DNA from: Micromonospora chokoriensis
GTDB taxonomy: Bacteria > Actinomycetota > Actinomycetes > Mycobacteriales > Micromonosporaceae
Reading direction: 5' to 3'
Assembly (NCBI RefSeq): GCF_000718555.1
Contig: NZ_JOAN01000024.1
Location: 62,001 to 126,000, forward strand
Length of the DNA: 64,000 nt
The position numbers and the translations under genes are program-made. Each line of letters begins with the position of its first letter. Within the stretch, counting starts at the first letter, position 1. The notes beneath the pieces were generated by a model. It did no database searches, was not told the origin of the DNA, and worked only from the letters and a program-made list of their open reading frames with translations. Below are positions 35,437-44,607 of this stretch, piece by piece.

Positions 35437-36432
35437 TCAGCCCTGCACCGGAGCGGGCTGCCCCGACGGCAGTGGCACGGGCACCGAGGCGATGGCCTGG
35501 CGCAGCACCTCCGCCGGGGTCATCCCGCGCACCTGAGCGTCCGGGGTGAGCAGCAGCCGGTGCGCGAACACCGCCTCGGCGAGCGCCTTCAGGTCCTCCG
35601 GCATGATCCAGCCCCGCCCGTCGATCAGCGCGTACGCGCACGCCGCGCGGGTCAACGCGATCACCCCTCGAGGGCTGACTCCGACGCGTACCTGCGGGTG
35701 GGTGCGGGTGGCCGCGGCCAGCCGGACCGCGTACGCGTAGAGCGGCTCGGCGATGTGCACCCGGCGGGCCATCCGGACCATCTCTCCGACGGTGGCGGTG
35801 TCGGTGACCGGGGCGAGCGCCTCGGGGGACCGCACGGTCGCGCCGCGCAGCACCTCGACCTCGACCGCCTCGTCCGGGTACCCGACGGAGAGCTTCACCA
35901 GGAACCGGTCCAACTGCGCCTCGGGCAGCCGGTAGGTGCCGTCCATCTCCACCGGGTTCTGGGTGGCCACCACCAGGAACGGCGATGGCACCGGGTGCCG
36001 GACCCCGTCCACCGTGACCGTGCGTTCCTCCATCACCTCCAGCAGCGCCGACTGGGTCTTGGGTGACGCCCGGTTGATCTCATCGGCGATGACGATGTTG
36101 GCGAAGACCGGCCCCGGGTGGAACTCGAAGTCCCGGGTCGCCTGGTTGAAGATCGTCACGCCGGACACGTCCGAGGGGAGCAGGTCGGGCGTGAACTGGA
36201 TGCGCCGCCACTCACCCTTCACCGTGGCGGCGATGGCCCGGGCGAGGGTCGTCTTACCAACCCCGGGCACGTCCTCCAGCAGCACGTGACCCTGCGCGAA
36301 GAGCGCGGTCAGCGCCAGCCGCACCACCTGCGGCTTGCCGAGCACCACCGCGTTGACGTTCTCGGCCAGCCGGGCGGCCAGGGCGGCGAAGCCCTGCACC
36401 TCCGGCTGGGTGAGCGGCTCGTGGGTGTTCAC
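35437..36432 (-). CDS. MoxR-family AAA+ ATPase
   Basis: Encodes 331 residues. Walker A is EDVPGVGKTTLAR, Walker B VIADEINRASPKTQ, sensor 1 VVATQNPVE, then YRLPEAQLDRFLVK and the C-terminal lid SPRGVIALTRAA. MoxR ATPases act as chaperones with VWA/DUF58 partners, the next gene downstream. The operon order is FN3 protein, MoxR, DUF58, transglutaminase-like protein. Confidence 0.9.
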   Translation of the reverse strand: MNTHEPLTQPEVQGFAALAARLAENVNAVVLGKPQVVRLALTALFAQGHVLLEDVPGVGKTTLARAIAATVKGEWRRIQFTPDLLPSDVSGVTIFNQATRDFEFHPGPVFANIVIADEINRASPKTQSALLEVMEERTVTVDGVRHPVPSPFLVVATQNPVEMDGTYRLPEAQLDRFLVKLSVGYPDEAVEVEVLRGATVRSPEALAPVTDTATVGEMVRMARRVHIAEPLYAYAVRLAAATRTHPQVRVGVSPRGVIALTRAACAYALIDGRGWIMPEDLKALAEAVFAHRLLLTPDAQVRGMTPAEVLRQAIASVPVPLPSGQPAPVQG

Positions 36433-36459
36433 GGTCGGTGGTGCTCCTTGCCTGGTGTT

Positions 36460-39084
36460 TCAGCAGGTGGGCAGGACGTTGATGTTGTCGCCGCCCTCCA
36501 GGTTGAGCCAGGCCCACGGGATGTAGTTCTTCCCGCTGTAATTGACCTGCACCCACCAGGTGCTGCGCTTGTCGCTGTTGTAGATGTAGGCGTAGACCTC
36601 TTCACCGGACTTCTTGCAGTACGCCTGCAGTCGGGTGCCCGGCTTGGCCCAGCCCACCTGCTTGTCGTTGTCCTGTCGGGCGACCGAGAAGATCTCGTTG
36701 CCGTTGCGGCCGCTCCGGTCCTTGTCGCAGTAGGTCGACTCGGGTCCGGACGCGCCGTTGCGGCAGGTCGCGATCCCGTACAGCGGCTGGGTCGTCTCCG
36801 CCCTCGTCGCCGTGCCGCTACCGGCGGCGTTGCTGGCGGTCACCGTGAACGTGTACGCGGTGCCCGGCGTCAGGCCCGTCATCGTGATGCTGGAGCACGC
36901 CCCGGCCTTCGCCGGCTCGCCCGTCGTGGACAACGCGCAGGTGGCCTGACCGCCACCGGCGTCCACGGTGAACGTCACCGTCGCACCAGTGGCCGTCGAC
37001 GACGAGCCGGTGACCGTGACCCGTGGCTCGGCCACCGTACGGGCGGTGTCGGTCGCCTCCGGGCCCGGCCCCGCCTCGTTGACCGCCTTCACCTTCACCG
37101 TGACGTTCTGGCCGTTGCCCAGCCCGGTGACGGTCGTGCGGGTGTCGGTCACCTCGCTGACCCGCCCACCGACGTCCACCAGGTACTTCGTCACCGGCCG
37201 GCCGTTGGCCTCGGCCGGCGCCCACTGCACGGTCACCGCACCCGGCTGGTTGGCGACCGTGCCGGCGCGCAGGTCGAGCGGTCGACCAGGCGCCGCGAAG
37301 GGCACCACCGTGTTGCTGACCGGGGACGCGGCCGACCCGGCGCCCTTGCTGTTGACCGCCACCACCGTGAACGCGTACTGGGTGCCGTACTCCAGCTCAC
37401 CGGCGGGCACCACCAGCTCCGTCTTGGTCGACTCACCGGCTGGCGCGTTCGTCCCCGCCGAACTGGCCGTCACCGCGTACTTCGCGATGGTGTTGCCCTG
37501 CCCGTTCGCCGCCGGCCACTTCACCAACACCGTGCCGTCCGGCCGCTCCTGCGCGGTGACGCTCGCCGGCGGGTCGGGTACCGCGGCGGTCGGCGTCACC
37601 GGGTTGCTGGTGCGCGGCGGGCCGTCGCCCTTGGCGTTGACGGCGTGCACCGCGAAGCGGTACGTCTCGCCGTTGGTCAGACCCTTGACCTCCACCGCAC
37701 GCTGGTTGGCGCCCACCTCCAGGCGTTGGCCGGCGCCCTGCACCACGTACTTGATGATCTCGGCGCCGTTGGCGGCGGCCGGCCGCCAACTCACCCGCGC
37801 CTGGGCGTTGCCGGCGGCGGCGGTGACGCTGCGCGGCGCGCTCGGCTTACCCACCCGGGGCTTCTTCGGCGGGGGCGGCGGCGGGGGAACCGGCGGTGGG
37901 TCGCCGCCGAGCACGTCGTTGGCGTACTTGTTGACCTCGCGCACCTGGTGCTTGTCATCCACCACCCGGGCGGTCGCCGCGTCGGGGGAGTTGATGAACA
38001 GGTGATTCTCCCGGACCTCCAGCTCCAGCGGCCCGTTGGCCCGCCCGCGGATGGTCTCGACCAGCTGACCGCCCGCGTCGAAGGAGTAGATGGTGCCGGT
38101 GGCCTCGTCGGCGCAGTAGATCCGGTTCGCCCAGGCCACCGCCGGACTGAGCCGATCCCCCTCGCCCGGCACCGTGAAGGCGCTCTCCTGCCCACCGTCA
38201 CCCACCAGCAGCACCCGCCGGTCTGCGGTCACCGTGACCGGCACCCGGGGCCCGCTGGTGCGGGTGGGCAGTTCCGCCGGGCCGGACAGCGTCAGCGGCA
38301 TCGGGTGAACCTCACCGCGCTGCACCCGCACCAGCTTCCCGGCCGTCCGGTCGAGCACCGCCACACCGTCGTCCAGGGTGGAGACCACCAGCTCGTGGCT
38401 GGCGTCGGCGACGTCGTACGACTCGACCCGCTGCGGGCTGAGCCCGGCACCGGCCGGCGCGGCCGACGCGGGCACGGACGGCAGCTTGGCGGCGGTGATC
38501 GCCGAGACGGTGCCCTCACTGGGCACCGCGATCCAGAGCCGACCCTTACCGTCGAAGGCACCTCCAGTGATGCCCGGCGGGTAGCGCACCGGCTCGCCGA
38601 CCGGGGTCAACGATCGCGGGTCGAGCTGGCGCACGATGCCCTGCACAGCGTCGACGACGAAGGCCGCGTCCTCGTGTAGGGCGACACTGACGCCGAGGCC
38701 AGGGGTGGTCCGGGTGGTCGCGCTGAGTTGGAGGGTGGCCAGGTCCAGGGAGCTGACCTGCCCCGTCTGCAGGTCACGCAGGAGCAGCAGTCGGTCGGTC
38801 TGGGTGACCTGCATCGGATGCTGGCGGGCACCAGGGATCTCGGTGCGGGTGTCCACCCGGGCGGTGACCCCGTTGACCCGGGCCAGCTCGCTGCGCACCG
38901 AACTCCACAACCAGGAACTCGCGTCGTAGTTGGCCACCGCGTTGTCCGCCGCGCCCAACCCGAGGACGGTCAGCCCCATGGCGGCCAGCAGCGCGGCCAC
39001 CGTGCCGACGGTCACCAGCCCGCCGCGCAGCCGCGACCGGGAGCGCGGAGCCTCGGACTGTACGGCGTCGTCGATGCTGGCCAC
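36460..39084 (-). CDS. Membrane-anchored FN3-repeat protein with propeller-like domain
   Basis: Encodes about 874 residues from GTG 39084, preceded by AGGGGAGG. A single helix (VTVGTVAALLAAMGLTVLGLG) anchors it; the outside part starts with a beta-propeller-like region (about 75-400, QTGQVSSLDLATLQ, GAFDGKGRLWIAVPSEG), then a Pro-rich spacer and four FN3 domains (about 410-780). A short Cys-containing C-terminal domain (TRLQAYCKKSGEEVYAYIYN, WWVQVNY) closes it. It heads the MoxR operon and is a likely extracellular binding partner. Confidence 0.8.
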   Translation of the reverse strand: MASIDDAVQSEAPRSRSRLRGGLVTVGTVAALLAAMGLTVLGLGAADNAVANYDASSWLWSSVRSELARVNGVTARVDTRTEIPGARQHPMQVTQTDRLLLLRDLQTGQVSSLDLATLQLSATTRTTPGLGVSVALHEDAAFVVDAVQGIVRQLDPRSLTPVGEPVRYPPGITGGAFDGKGRLWIAVPSEGTVSAITAAKLPSVPASAAPAGAGLSPQRVESYDVADASHELVVSTLDDGVAVLDRTAGKLVRVQRGEVHPMPLTLSGPAELPTRTSGPRVPVTVTADRRVLLVGDGGQESAFTVPGEGDRLSPAVAWANRIYCADEATGTIYSFDAGGQLVETIRGRANGPLELEVRENHLFINSPDAATARVVDDKHQVREVNKYANDVLGGDPPPVPPPPPPPKKPRVGKPSAPRSVTAAAGNAQARVSWRPAAANGAEIIKYVVQGAGQRLEVGANQRAVEVKGLTNGETYRFAVHAVNAKGDGPPRTSNPVTPTAAVPDPPASVTAQERPDGTVLVKWPAANGQGNTIAKYAVTASSAGTNAPAGESTKTELVVPAGELEYGTQYAFTVVAVNSKGAGSAASPVSNTVVPFAAPGRPLDLRAGTVANQPGAVTVQWAPAEANGRPVTKYLVDVGGRVSEVTDTRTTVTGLGNGQNVTVKVKAVNEAGPGPEATDTARTVAEPRVTVTGSSSTATGATVTFTVDAGGGQATCALSTTGEPAKAGACSSITMTGLTPGTAYTFTVTASNAAGSGTATRAETTQPLYGIATCRNGASGPESTYCDKDRSGRNGNEIFSVARQDNDKQVGWAKPGTRLQAYCKKSGEEVYAYIYNSDKRSTWWVQVNYSGKNYIPWAWLNLEGGDNINVLPTC

Positions 39085-39233
39085 AGCCGGCTGCCTCCCC
39101 TGAGTCGTGGCAGGTGGAGCGCCTCGCGGCGACCCTCCCCTGAGCCGGGTGCCATCATATGGCGCTGCCGGTGACGGGGGAACCCGCACCGTCACCCCTG
39201 TGGATACCGAGCGTGTGCGGTGTGGACACCCAG

Positions 39234-39275
39234 CTCAGCCCGGTTTCCGCTTGACTCAGCCCGGTTTCCGCTCGC
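39234..39275. repeat. Tandem duplication of a 21-bp unit
   Basis: Units 39234-39254 and 39255-39275 share CTCAGCCCGGTTTCCGC, and a third CTCAG follows. The repeat lies just downstream of the TPR protein's stop (minus strand). It may reflect slippage or a binding site upstream of the FN3 operon. Confidence 0.5.
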
Positions 39276-39276
39276 C

Positions 39277-41871
39277 TCAGCGTGGCGACGGTCGACCCGA
39301 GGGCGACCCGCTCGACGAGGCGGTGCGCTCTCGCGTCGTGCAAACCTGCCCCGAAGTCGCAAAGCTGTCAGTGGAGTAGACCGCCAACACGGTGAAACAG
39401 TGATCCACTCGGGAGTTCAACCCGTTGACCGTGTGGCTGGTCCGGCCCGGGTCCACGGTGGCGATCACGCCCAGCGGCTGCCCCGCCCGACCCGCGGCGA
39501 CCATGAACGGCACCGCACCGCCGGTCGGATCTGTCCAGGTCAGCGTGACCGTGGTCGAATCGTCGCGCAGCTTCAGGTCGCCCGGCGCAGGCCCCGCCGC
39601 CGTCGGTGCCTGCGCCGCCGCCGTCGGCGCGGTCCCGGTCGGTGGCGCATCGTCGCGGGTCAGCATCACCGCACCCAGGCCGGCCACCGCCACGACGGCT
39701 ACCCCGGCCGCCACGACCGCGCCGATCAGCGCCGCACGGTTGCGGCCCGTCGACCCACCCTCATCGGTGTACGTGGGCCGGTACGCGTCCTGCACCTGGT
39801 GGTGGTACTGCTGGCCCGGGTACGGCGCCGGGGGCAGTTGCTGGCCCTGGTGGTGCCCGACCGGTTGCGGCGCGCTTGGCAATGGCATCGCCTGGCTGGA
39901 GCCGGCACTCGGTGGCCAGGCCGCGGTGGGGCTCTCCGGTGCGGCGGTCAGGCTTGCCTGAGCGGCGGCGGGCCTTGCCTGCGCGGTGTTCGGGCTTACC
40001 TGAGCGGCGGTGGAGTTCGCCTGCGGGGTGATGGGGCTCGTCTGCGCGGCTGCTGGGGTCTGCTGGGTGGCGACGGGTCGGCTCGGGCTGGCCCCGACCT
40101 CGGCCGGGTCACCCTGCGACGGAACGGACGGGAACACCTCAGTCTGGTCGGACGGCGCGTTACCGGCCCGCTGGGTCGGCACTACCGGGGCGTCGAGGAT
40201 GCCCAGCCCAGAGTCGCTGTCCGCGCCGGGGCCGGTTGGTTCCATCGTGGCCTGCCCAGCCATCGCGCGCGCGGGCATCGCGGCGTGGGCGGCGGAGTCG
40301 GCGCTGGGAGTCGGCAGTGGTTGCGATGGGGCGCTGCTGCTCCAGGGCGGTGCGGTCATCCCCCACGGCGGTACGGGCGGTGCGCTCACCGGCGGCGCGG
40401 AGACAGGGTGTCCGTAGGGCGGCCCGGAGACAGGTGGCCCGAAACCGGGCGGCGCGGACACCGGATAGGTGTGCCCGGGTGGTGCGGAGACGGGTTGGCC
40501 GTGGCCCGGTGGTGCGGACACGGGTTGGTTGTAGCCGGGTGGTGCGGAGACGGGTTGGCCGTAGCCGGGTGGTCCGGAGACCGGGTACGGGTGGCCGGGT
40601 GGTGCGGAGATCGGCTGCGGGATCGCGGGCGGTGCGCTGATGGGCTGGGCGGGTGGTCCGCTCACCGGGTACGCCGGCCCCGGATGGTCCCCGGTCGGAG
40701 AGGGCCTGCCCGGCGATGTCGCCGCGCCGGACACATTGTGGTGCGATTCGTTCGGCCCGGATGGCTGGGCCGCGGTTCGGGCGGCCTCCTCGGCGAGCAG
40801 CGGCTCGATCTGCCGTACCTGGATCGTGGGGTTGTCCCAGCGAGGTGCCGGCACCGGCGGTGCCGCTGGCGGGGCGGCCGACGTCGGGGCGGTTGGGGTC
40901 GACGGCCGAGGTGACACGTCGACCGCCGGCGGGGTTGCCGGGTCGCCCATCCGCTGACGTGGTGCCGCGGTCGGTCCGGCCGGCGATTGGTGTGGTGGCC
41001 GCTGCTCGGGCAGCGTCGACGGACCGTCGACTCCCGGCCGGGGCGACGGGGCAACGGCTGGCCGGGAAGGGGCGGCCGGCTGCTCGTTGGCACGTTGACG
41101 GGGCGGCATCGCAGGCGCGGCCGACGGCGGGCCGGGCTGCGGTGACGCGATTGAGGAAGCTGCCGGCGTAACGGGCGTCACCCGAGAGACTGGGACCGGC
41201 GCCGCAGTGGCGTTGCGCGGCGACGGGGGTGTGGCTGGTGCGCGTACCGCCGGAGGGGTGTGCTGGGGCGTGGCCGGCGGTTGCGGCGGCGCCCAGGGTG
41301 AGACGGACGCCGGTGGGCCACCTGCGGAGGGTCGCATCGCGGCCAGGGTCGCCAGGGACAGGGTGGGGCCGGAGAGCGCCGCCCGGGTGCCGGGCTCGGC
41401 CAGACTGGGCGTAGGCGCGGGGTGCTGCTCACCCGGCGTCGACGCGGGTGGGCGCAGATAGTCGCGGGCGGCGCGTACCGCCGGGTGGTTCTCCCCGAGC
41501 GCGGCGGGCCCAGCGGTGGCGACGCGGGTGTAGTTGCGGCGGGCCTCGTGCCGGTTGCCGAGTTCCTCCGCTACCTCAGCGAGCTCGAACGCGAGCGCGA
41601 GCATCAGCGGCTCAGCGTGCTCCCAACGCCGCTCGCCCGCCGCGAACGCCTCCTCCAACACCCGGCGCGCGGCGAGCGGGTCGTCCCCCTCCCGGTGCAG
41701 TCGTGCCAGCAGATGGGCGGTGTGCAGCATCTCGGGGTGGTCGTCGCCGAACGGCGGGGGAGCGGACTCGACGGCCTCCGCGAGCAGGTGCCGGGCGGCG
41801 CTGAGGTCGCCCGCGGCGCGCAGGGCGAGGGCTCGGTGCTGGGCGGCTGCCAGGGGGGAGGGATGGGACAC
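39277..41871 (-). CDS. TPR / Pro-rich repeat / FN3 membrane protein
   Basis: Encodes 864 residues from GTG 41871. Residues about 1-140 are TPR-like helices (LAAAQHRALALRAAGDLSAARHLLAEAV in pieces such as LRAAGDLSAARHLL). A ~530-residue low-complexity Pro/Ala/Ser region follows, including a tandem heptad-like PVSAPPG repeat. One membrane helix (RAALIGAVVAAGVAVVAVAG) is followed by a short FN3-like domain at the C-terminus (STTVTLTWTDPTGG, HTVNGLNSRVDHCFTV). The tail is Ser/Pro-rich. It lies upstream of the FN3-MoxR operon and may act with it. Confidence 0.7.
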   Translation of the reverse strand: MSHPSPLAAAQHRALALRAAGDLSAARHLLAEAVESAPPPFGDDHPEMLHTAHLLARLHREGDDPLAARRVLEEAFAAGERRWEHAEPLMLALAFELAEVAEELGNRHEARRNYTRVATAGPAALGENHPAVRAARDYLRPPASTPGEQHPAPTPSLAEPGTRAALSGPTLSLATLAAMRPSAGGPPASVSPWAPPQPPATPQHTPPAVRAPATPPSPRNATAAPVPVSRVTPVTPAASSIASPQPGPPSAAPAMPPRQRANEQPAAPSRPAVAPSPRPGVDGPSTLPEQRPPHQSPAGPTAAPRQRMGDPATPPAVDVSPRPSTPTAPTSAAPPAAPPVPAPRWDNPTIQVRQIEPLLAEEAARTAAQPSGPNESHHNVSGAATSPGRPSPTGDHPGPAYPVSGPPAQPISAPPAIPQPISAPPGHPYPVSGPPGYGQPVSAPPGYNQPVSAPPGHGQPVSAPPGHTYPVSAPPGFGPPVSGPPYGHPVSAPPVSAPPVPPWGMTAPPWSSSAPSQPLPTPSADSAAHAAMPARAMAGQATMEPTGPGADSDSGLGILDAPVVPTQRAGNAPSDQTEVFPSVPSQGDPAEVGASPSRPVATQQTPAAAQTSPITPQANSTAAQVSPNTAQARPAAAQASLTAAPESPTAAWPPSAGSSQAMPLPSAPQPVGHHQGQQLPPAPYPGQQYHHQVQDAYRPTYTDEGGSTGRNRAALIGAVVAAGVAVVAVAGLGAVMLTRDDAPPTGTAPTAAAQAPTAAGPAPGDLKLRDDSTTVTLTWTDPTGGAVPFMVAAGRAGQPLGVIATVDPGRTSHTVNGLNSRVDHCFTVLAVYSTDSFATSGQVCTTRERTASSSGSPSGRPSPR
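40390..40690 (-). repeat. Coding tandem repeats, PPG-containing
   Basis: The minus-strand protein here reads as repeated units around PVSAPPG, with variants PVSGPPG and PISAPPG, each about ten residues (PPGYGQPVSA, PPGYNQPVSA, PPGHGQPVSA, PPGHTYPVSA). At least eight units are visible. The DNA is correspondingly repetitive and may be prone to copy-number change. Confidence 0.75.
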
Positions 41872-42103
41872 GTGGCAATGCTGCCGTCCGAGGGCCGCCG
41901 GACGCTACCCGGACACGCTTCGGCGGTGTGTCGGCGCGGTGGTTTTGAGGCGGCTTGAGCAGCTACGGAAGCGCCGGGAGAGGGGCGCCAGAAGGCGATG
42001 TGCATGATCCACGAGCGGCGTGTACAGTAACTCCCCGTGCGGCTCACCGCGCTGAACACCAGATGGAAGATCATCTGGACGGCGAGGTAGGCTGAACGTG
42101 TAG

Positions 42104-42187
42104 GTCCGGGTGGCGGAATGGCAGACGCGCTAGCTTGAGGTGCTAGTACCCGTATAGGGTGTGGGGGTTCAAGTCCCCCCTCGGACA
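42104..42187 (+). tRNA. tRNA-Leu (anticodon GAG)
   Basis: A full cloverleaf can be drawn: acceptor arms GTCCGGG and CTCGGAC with one G-T pair, anticodon stem CTAGC/GCTAG with loop TTGAGGT (anticodon GAG), a long variable arm (CCCGTATAGGG) typical of Leu, and the T arm GGGGGTTCAAGTCCCCC. The CCA end is not encoded. The 3' side borders the genomic island, and tRNA genes are common integration sites. Confidence 0.95.
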
Positions 42188-42219
42188 CAAGAACGTTTCT
42201 CCTGTGCGACATGGACGTG

Positions 42220-42247
42220 GCGGTGGTCAAGGATGCTTGACCACCGC
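42220..42247. terminator. Perfect 12-bp hairpin behind tRNA-Leu
   Basis: GCGGTGGTCAAG (42220-42231) and CTTGACCACCGC (42236-42247) form perfect arms with a 4-base loop. It begins 33 bp after the tRNA and is probably its terminator. It ends 8 bp before the start of the long island repeat. Confidence 0.6.
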
Positions 42248-42254
42248 TGAAACT

Positions 42255-42552
42255 CATCCGACACCGCGCATGGCACTACTCTCAGTGACCGGCGCTGAGC
42301 GAGCTCGTCAATGACGCGCGGCAGCAGCTCGTCAGCGATTCCCGCCGTTGTTCTGCCCAGCATGGCGTCCGGCGTGCGAGCCGCTCCTGGCGCTCCCACA
42401 GCAGCCATGAGGCGCCCTCCACTGCCGCTTCCGAGTCTTGCCGCTACTCGAAGCCGCGCAGCTCTCTATGGCCTGGTGACGCTTAATTCGCGGGGTCGTA
42501 TCGCTGACGGGTCCGTGATGAAGGAACTCCAGTGGACCCCCGGACTGCGATT
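42255..42552 (+). repeat. Left copy of a ~295-bp direct repeat bounding the island
   Basis: This stretch, from CATCCGACACCG to GGACTGCGATT, matches 54860-55149 in the same orientation over almost its whole length with scattered substitutions and small indels. Shared blocks include CTACTCTCAGTGACC, ATTCCCGCCGTTGTTCTGCC, CTATGGCCTGG and GGAACTCCAGTGGACCCC. It covers the upstream region and 5' part of the AbrB-like gene. Confidence 0.85.
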
Positions 42553-42799
42553 GAGCATCAGGGAGCGCCGAGGGCTGATCGTCGTATCAGCTGACGAGCA
42601 GGGCGTTTTCAAGGTGACGAGGGAGGGCCACGTTCGGCTGCCGGCAGTGGTTCGTCAATGGTGCGGTCTCACCGCTGGCGACCGCGTACTCATCGTGGCG
42701 GAACCAGACAGCGCACGCTTGGTGGCGTACCCGCCAGCGAAGCTCGACGAGATGATCACGCAGACTCACGACGCGGTGTTCGGGGGCGATCATGAGTGA
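42407..42799 (+). CDS. AbrB/MazE-like DNA-binding protein, recombinase partner
   Basis: Encodes about 130 residues from ATG 42407; a longer frame from ATG 42311 (162 residues) is also open. The later start is favoured because differences from the decayed copy at 55 kb become mostly third-position only after this Met. After MRRPPLPLPSLA, the segment VTLNSRGRIADGSVMKELQW and the AbrB-like swapped-hairpin piece VTREGHVRLPAVVRQWCGL followed by AGDRVLIVA are clear. Proteins of this type are commonly encoded just before a tyrosine recombinase. It overlaps the recombinase start by 8 bp, so the two are coupled. Confidence 0.7.
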   Translation: MRRPPLPLPSLAATRSRAALYGLVTLNSRGRIADGSVMKELQWTPGLRLSIRERRGLIVVSADEQGVFKVTREGHVRLPAVVRQWCGLTAGDRVLIVAEPDSARLVAYPPAKLDEMITQTHDAVFGGDHE

Positions 42800-43811
42800 C
42801 GCCGCAGCGAGCCGCGCTGAGTTGGACGCGGCTCGGCTGCTTCTTGCGCGGATGGGGATCTCGCCTGCTGATCTTCTTGAGGCCGCTGCGGTTCGGCCTC
42901 CGTCGCCGACCTTCGCCGAATACGTCCCTGTGGTGTCGGCGGCGGTCACAACGGGAACGCGACGTGCCTACGGTTCCTACTGGAACCGTGTGGTGGAGCA
43001 CTGGGGGCAACGCAGGCTGGACGAACCGACGCCGTCAGAGATTGAGCAATTGGCGGAGTACGTCAAGACGCACGTCGTGGCTCGGCGCAATGCTCGCGGA
43101 GGTCGAAGTGCGGCGGAGCATCTGATTGCCGCCTTGCGGTGTCTCTACAAGAGGGCAGTCGCTGATGGTTTCATATCGGCGTCGGACAACCCTGCCTTGA
43201 AGGTGGCGAAGCCGCGACGTTTGCCGAGCACGCGGCGAGCGGTGGCGGACACTCGGCTGGCTGAGATTAACGAGGTTGCCGCGAGCACAGGTGACGATCC
43301 AGCGCTCGACAGTCTGCTGTTGAGACTGCACACGGAAACAGCCTGTCGCCGCGGAGGCGCCTTGGCGCTTCGCCCGGTCGACCTGGATCCGGATCAGTGC
43401 CTCATCCTGCTTCGCGAGAAGGGCGACACGGTCCGGTGGCAGCCCGTTTCCCCAACGCTGATGCGATATCTGCAGCGGCATGCCGAGGAGCGGGGCGCGA
43501 CGGACACGGGCCAACTGCTTCGGTACCGCAACGGGCAGCCCATCACCTACCGGCGTTACGACCACCTGTGGGTACGCATCGGTGAGCACTTGCCCTGGGT
43601 CTACGTGCAGCAGATCAGCACCCACTGGCTGCGACACACGACGCTCACGTGGGTGGAGCGAAATTTCGGTTACGGCGTCGCACGCGCCTATGCCGGTCAT
43701 TCGGACAGTGGCAGTGACGCCGGCACCACCGCAACCTACGTGCGAGCCACCCTGCAAGAGGTCGCCGCTGCCTTGGCGGCACTCACCAACGAACCGCACC
43801 CTCTGACATGA
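42792..43811 (+). CDS. Tyrosine recombinase / integrase
   Basis: Encodes 339 residues from ATG 42792. An N-terminal SAM-like core-binding domain (about 40-130) precedes the catalytic domain. Catalytic residues are visible: Arg in TACRRGGALAL, HWLRH (HxxR), the later His in YAGHSDSG and the nucleophilic Tyr in TATYVRATL. It cuts and rejoins DNA at attachment sites through a 3' phosphotyrosine. It probably mobilised the island; both it and the AbrB-like gene look intact. Confidence 0.9.
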   Translation: MSDAAASRAELDAARLLLARMGISPADLLEAAAVRPPSPTFAEYVPVVSAAVTTGTRRAYGSYWNRVVEHWGQRRLDEPTPSEIEQLAEYVKTHVVARRNARGGRSAAEHLIAALRCLYKRAVADGFISASDNPALKVAKPRRLPSTRRAVADTRLAEINEVAASTGDDPALDSLLLRLHTETACRRGGALALRPVDLDPDQCLILLREKGDTVRWQPVSPTLMRYLQRHAEERGATDTGQLLRYRNGQPITYRRYDHLWVRIGEHLPWVYVQQISTHWLRHTTLTWVERNFGYGVARAYAGHSDSGSDAGTTATYVRATLQEVAAALAALTNEPHPLT

Positions 43812-43901
43812 CCCGTGTGGGCTGGGCCTGGCGTGCGATCGGCGGGCCCAGCCATCACGGTGCAGGGAATGTGCGGGAGTACGTGATCGAGGCCGAAGGA
43901 G

Positions 43902-44356
43902 GGATCACCCCCACGGGCGTGGGGAGCACTCGCCAAGGCCACGCTCACCCGCCTGGAGCGCTGGCCCACCCCCACGGGCGTGGGGAGCACGTCAACGACT
44001 ACGCCACCGTTGACGTCGACTGCGGTCCACCCCCCACGGGCGTGGGGAGCACTGGGTGACCAGCGGCGGGAAGCACCGGTACGCCGGTCCACCCCCACGG
44101 GTGTGGGGAGCACGCGAAGTGCAGCGTGTCGACGATTCGGGCCAGCGGTCCGCCGCCACGGGCGTGGAAAGTACCTGGTCGAGTCCGCCGACCCGCTGGC
44201 CCGTGCCGGTCCACCCCACGGGCGTGGGGAGCACAACGACGAGCCGACTCAGATCGCCGACTCGTACGGTCCACCCTCACGGGCGTGGGGAGCACCTCGG
44301 ATCAAGCATGCCGCCCGGTGCGACTGAGGGTCCACCCCCACGGGCGTGGGAAGCGC
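43902..44356 (-). CRISPR. CRISPR array, type I-E-like, 8 repeats and 7 spacers
   Basis: Repeats of 27-29 nt lie at 43902-43929, 43963-43990, 44024-44052, 44086-44113, 44147-44174, 44208-44234, 44268-44295 and 44329-44356. All seven spacers are exactly 33 nt. On the minus strand the repeat starts GTGCTCCCCACGCCCGTGGG and ends TGGACC, with a CCCCACG/CGTGGGG hairpin, like actinobacterial type I-E repeats. That orientation puts the leader at the high-coordinate end. Repeats 1, 2, 5 and 8 are degenerate. No cas gene is in the window. Confidence 0.9.
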
Positions 44357-44607
44357 CGGTGGACTTCGAGACCTCTTCAGCAGGGCGCGGAGTCTGGGCG
44401 GACGCCTCCCGGCGGCGCGATGGCGAGGCGGAAGTTGTTGTACTTGGCGGTTTGCCAGGTGCGCTCGGGGGTTCCGGTCGGGCTGCACCGTCGTCGCTCA
44501 GCTGCCCGTCTTTGCCTGCGCGTCGGCGAGACGCTGGACGGATCGTTGCCGGCAGGTGGCGGAGTGCGCCTCGTGCGTTCGGTGCCGGGGATCGGACCTG
44601 ATGTCCG

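Noticed and set aside
36118..38679. An 853-residue plus-strand open frame opposite the FN3 protein
   Set aside because: Composition is His/Arg/Gly-rich and no domain is visible; the FN3 gene on the other strand is well supported.
42181..42268. tRNA-Leu 3' end (TCGGACAC) compared with CCGACACC near the island repeat as an attachment core
   Set aside because: The similarity is only a few bases and not identical on either strand; a true att core would be a longer exact match.
43736..44601. Several overlapping open frames of 80-180 residues across 43.8-44.6 kb on both strands
   Set aside because: Their repeating TPVGV/GVGST peptides come from translating the CRISPR repeats; the regular 33-nt spacers show a CRISPR array, not a protein.
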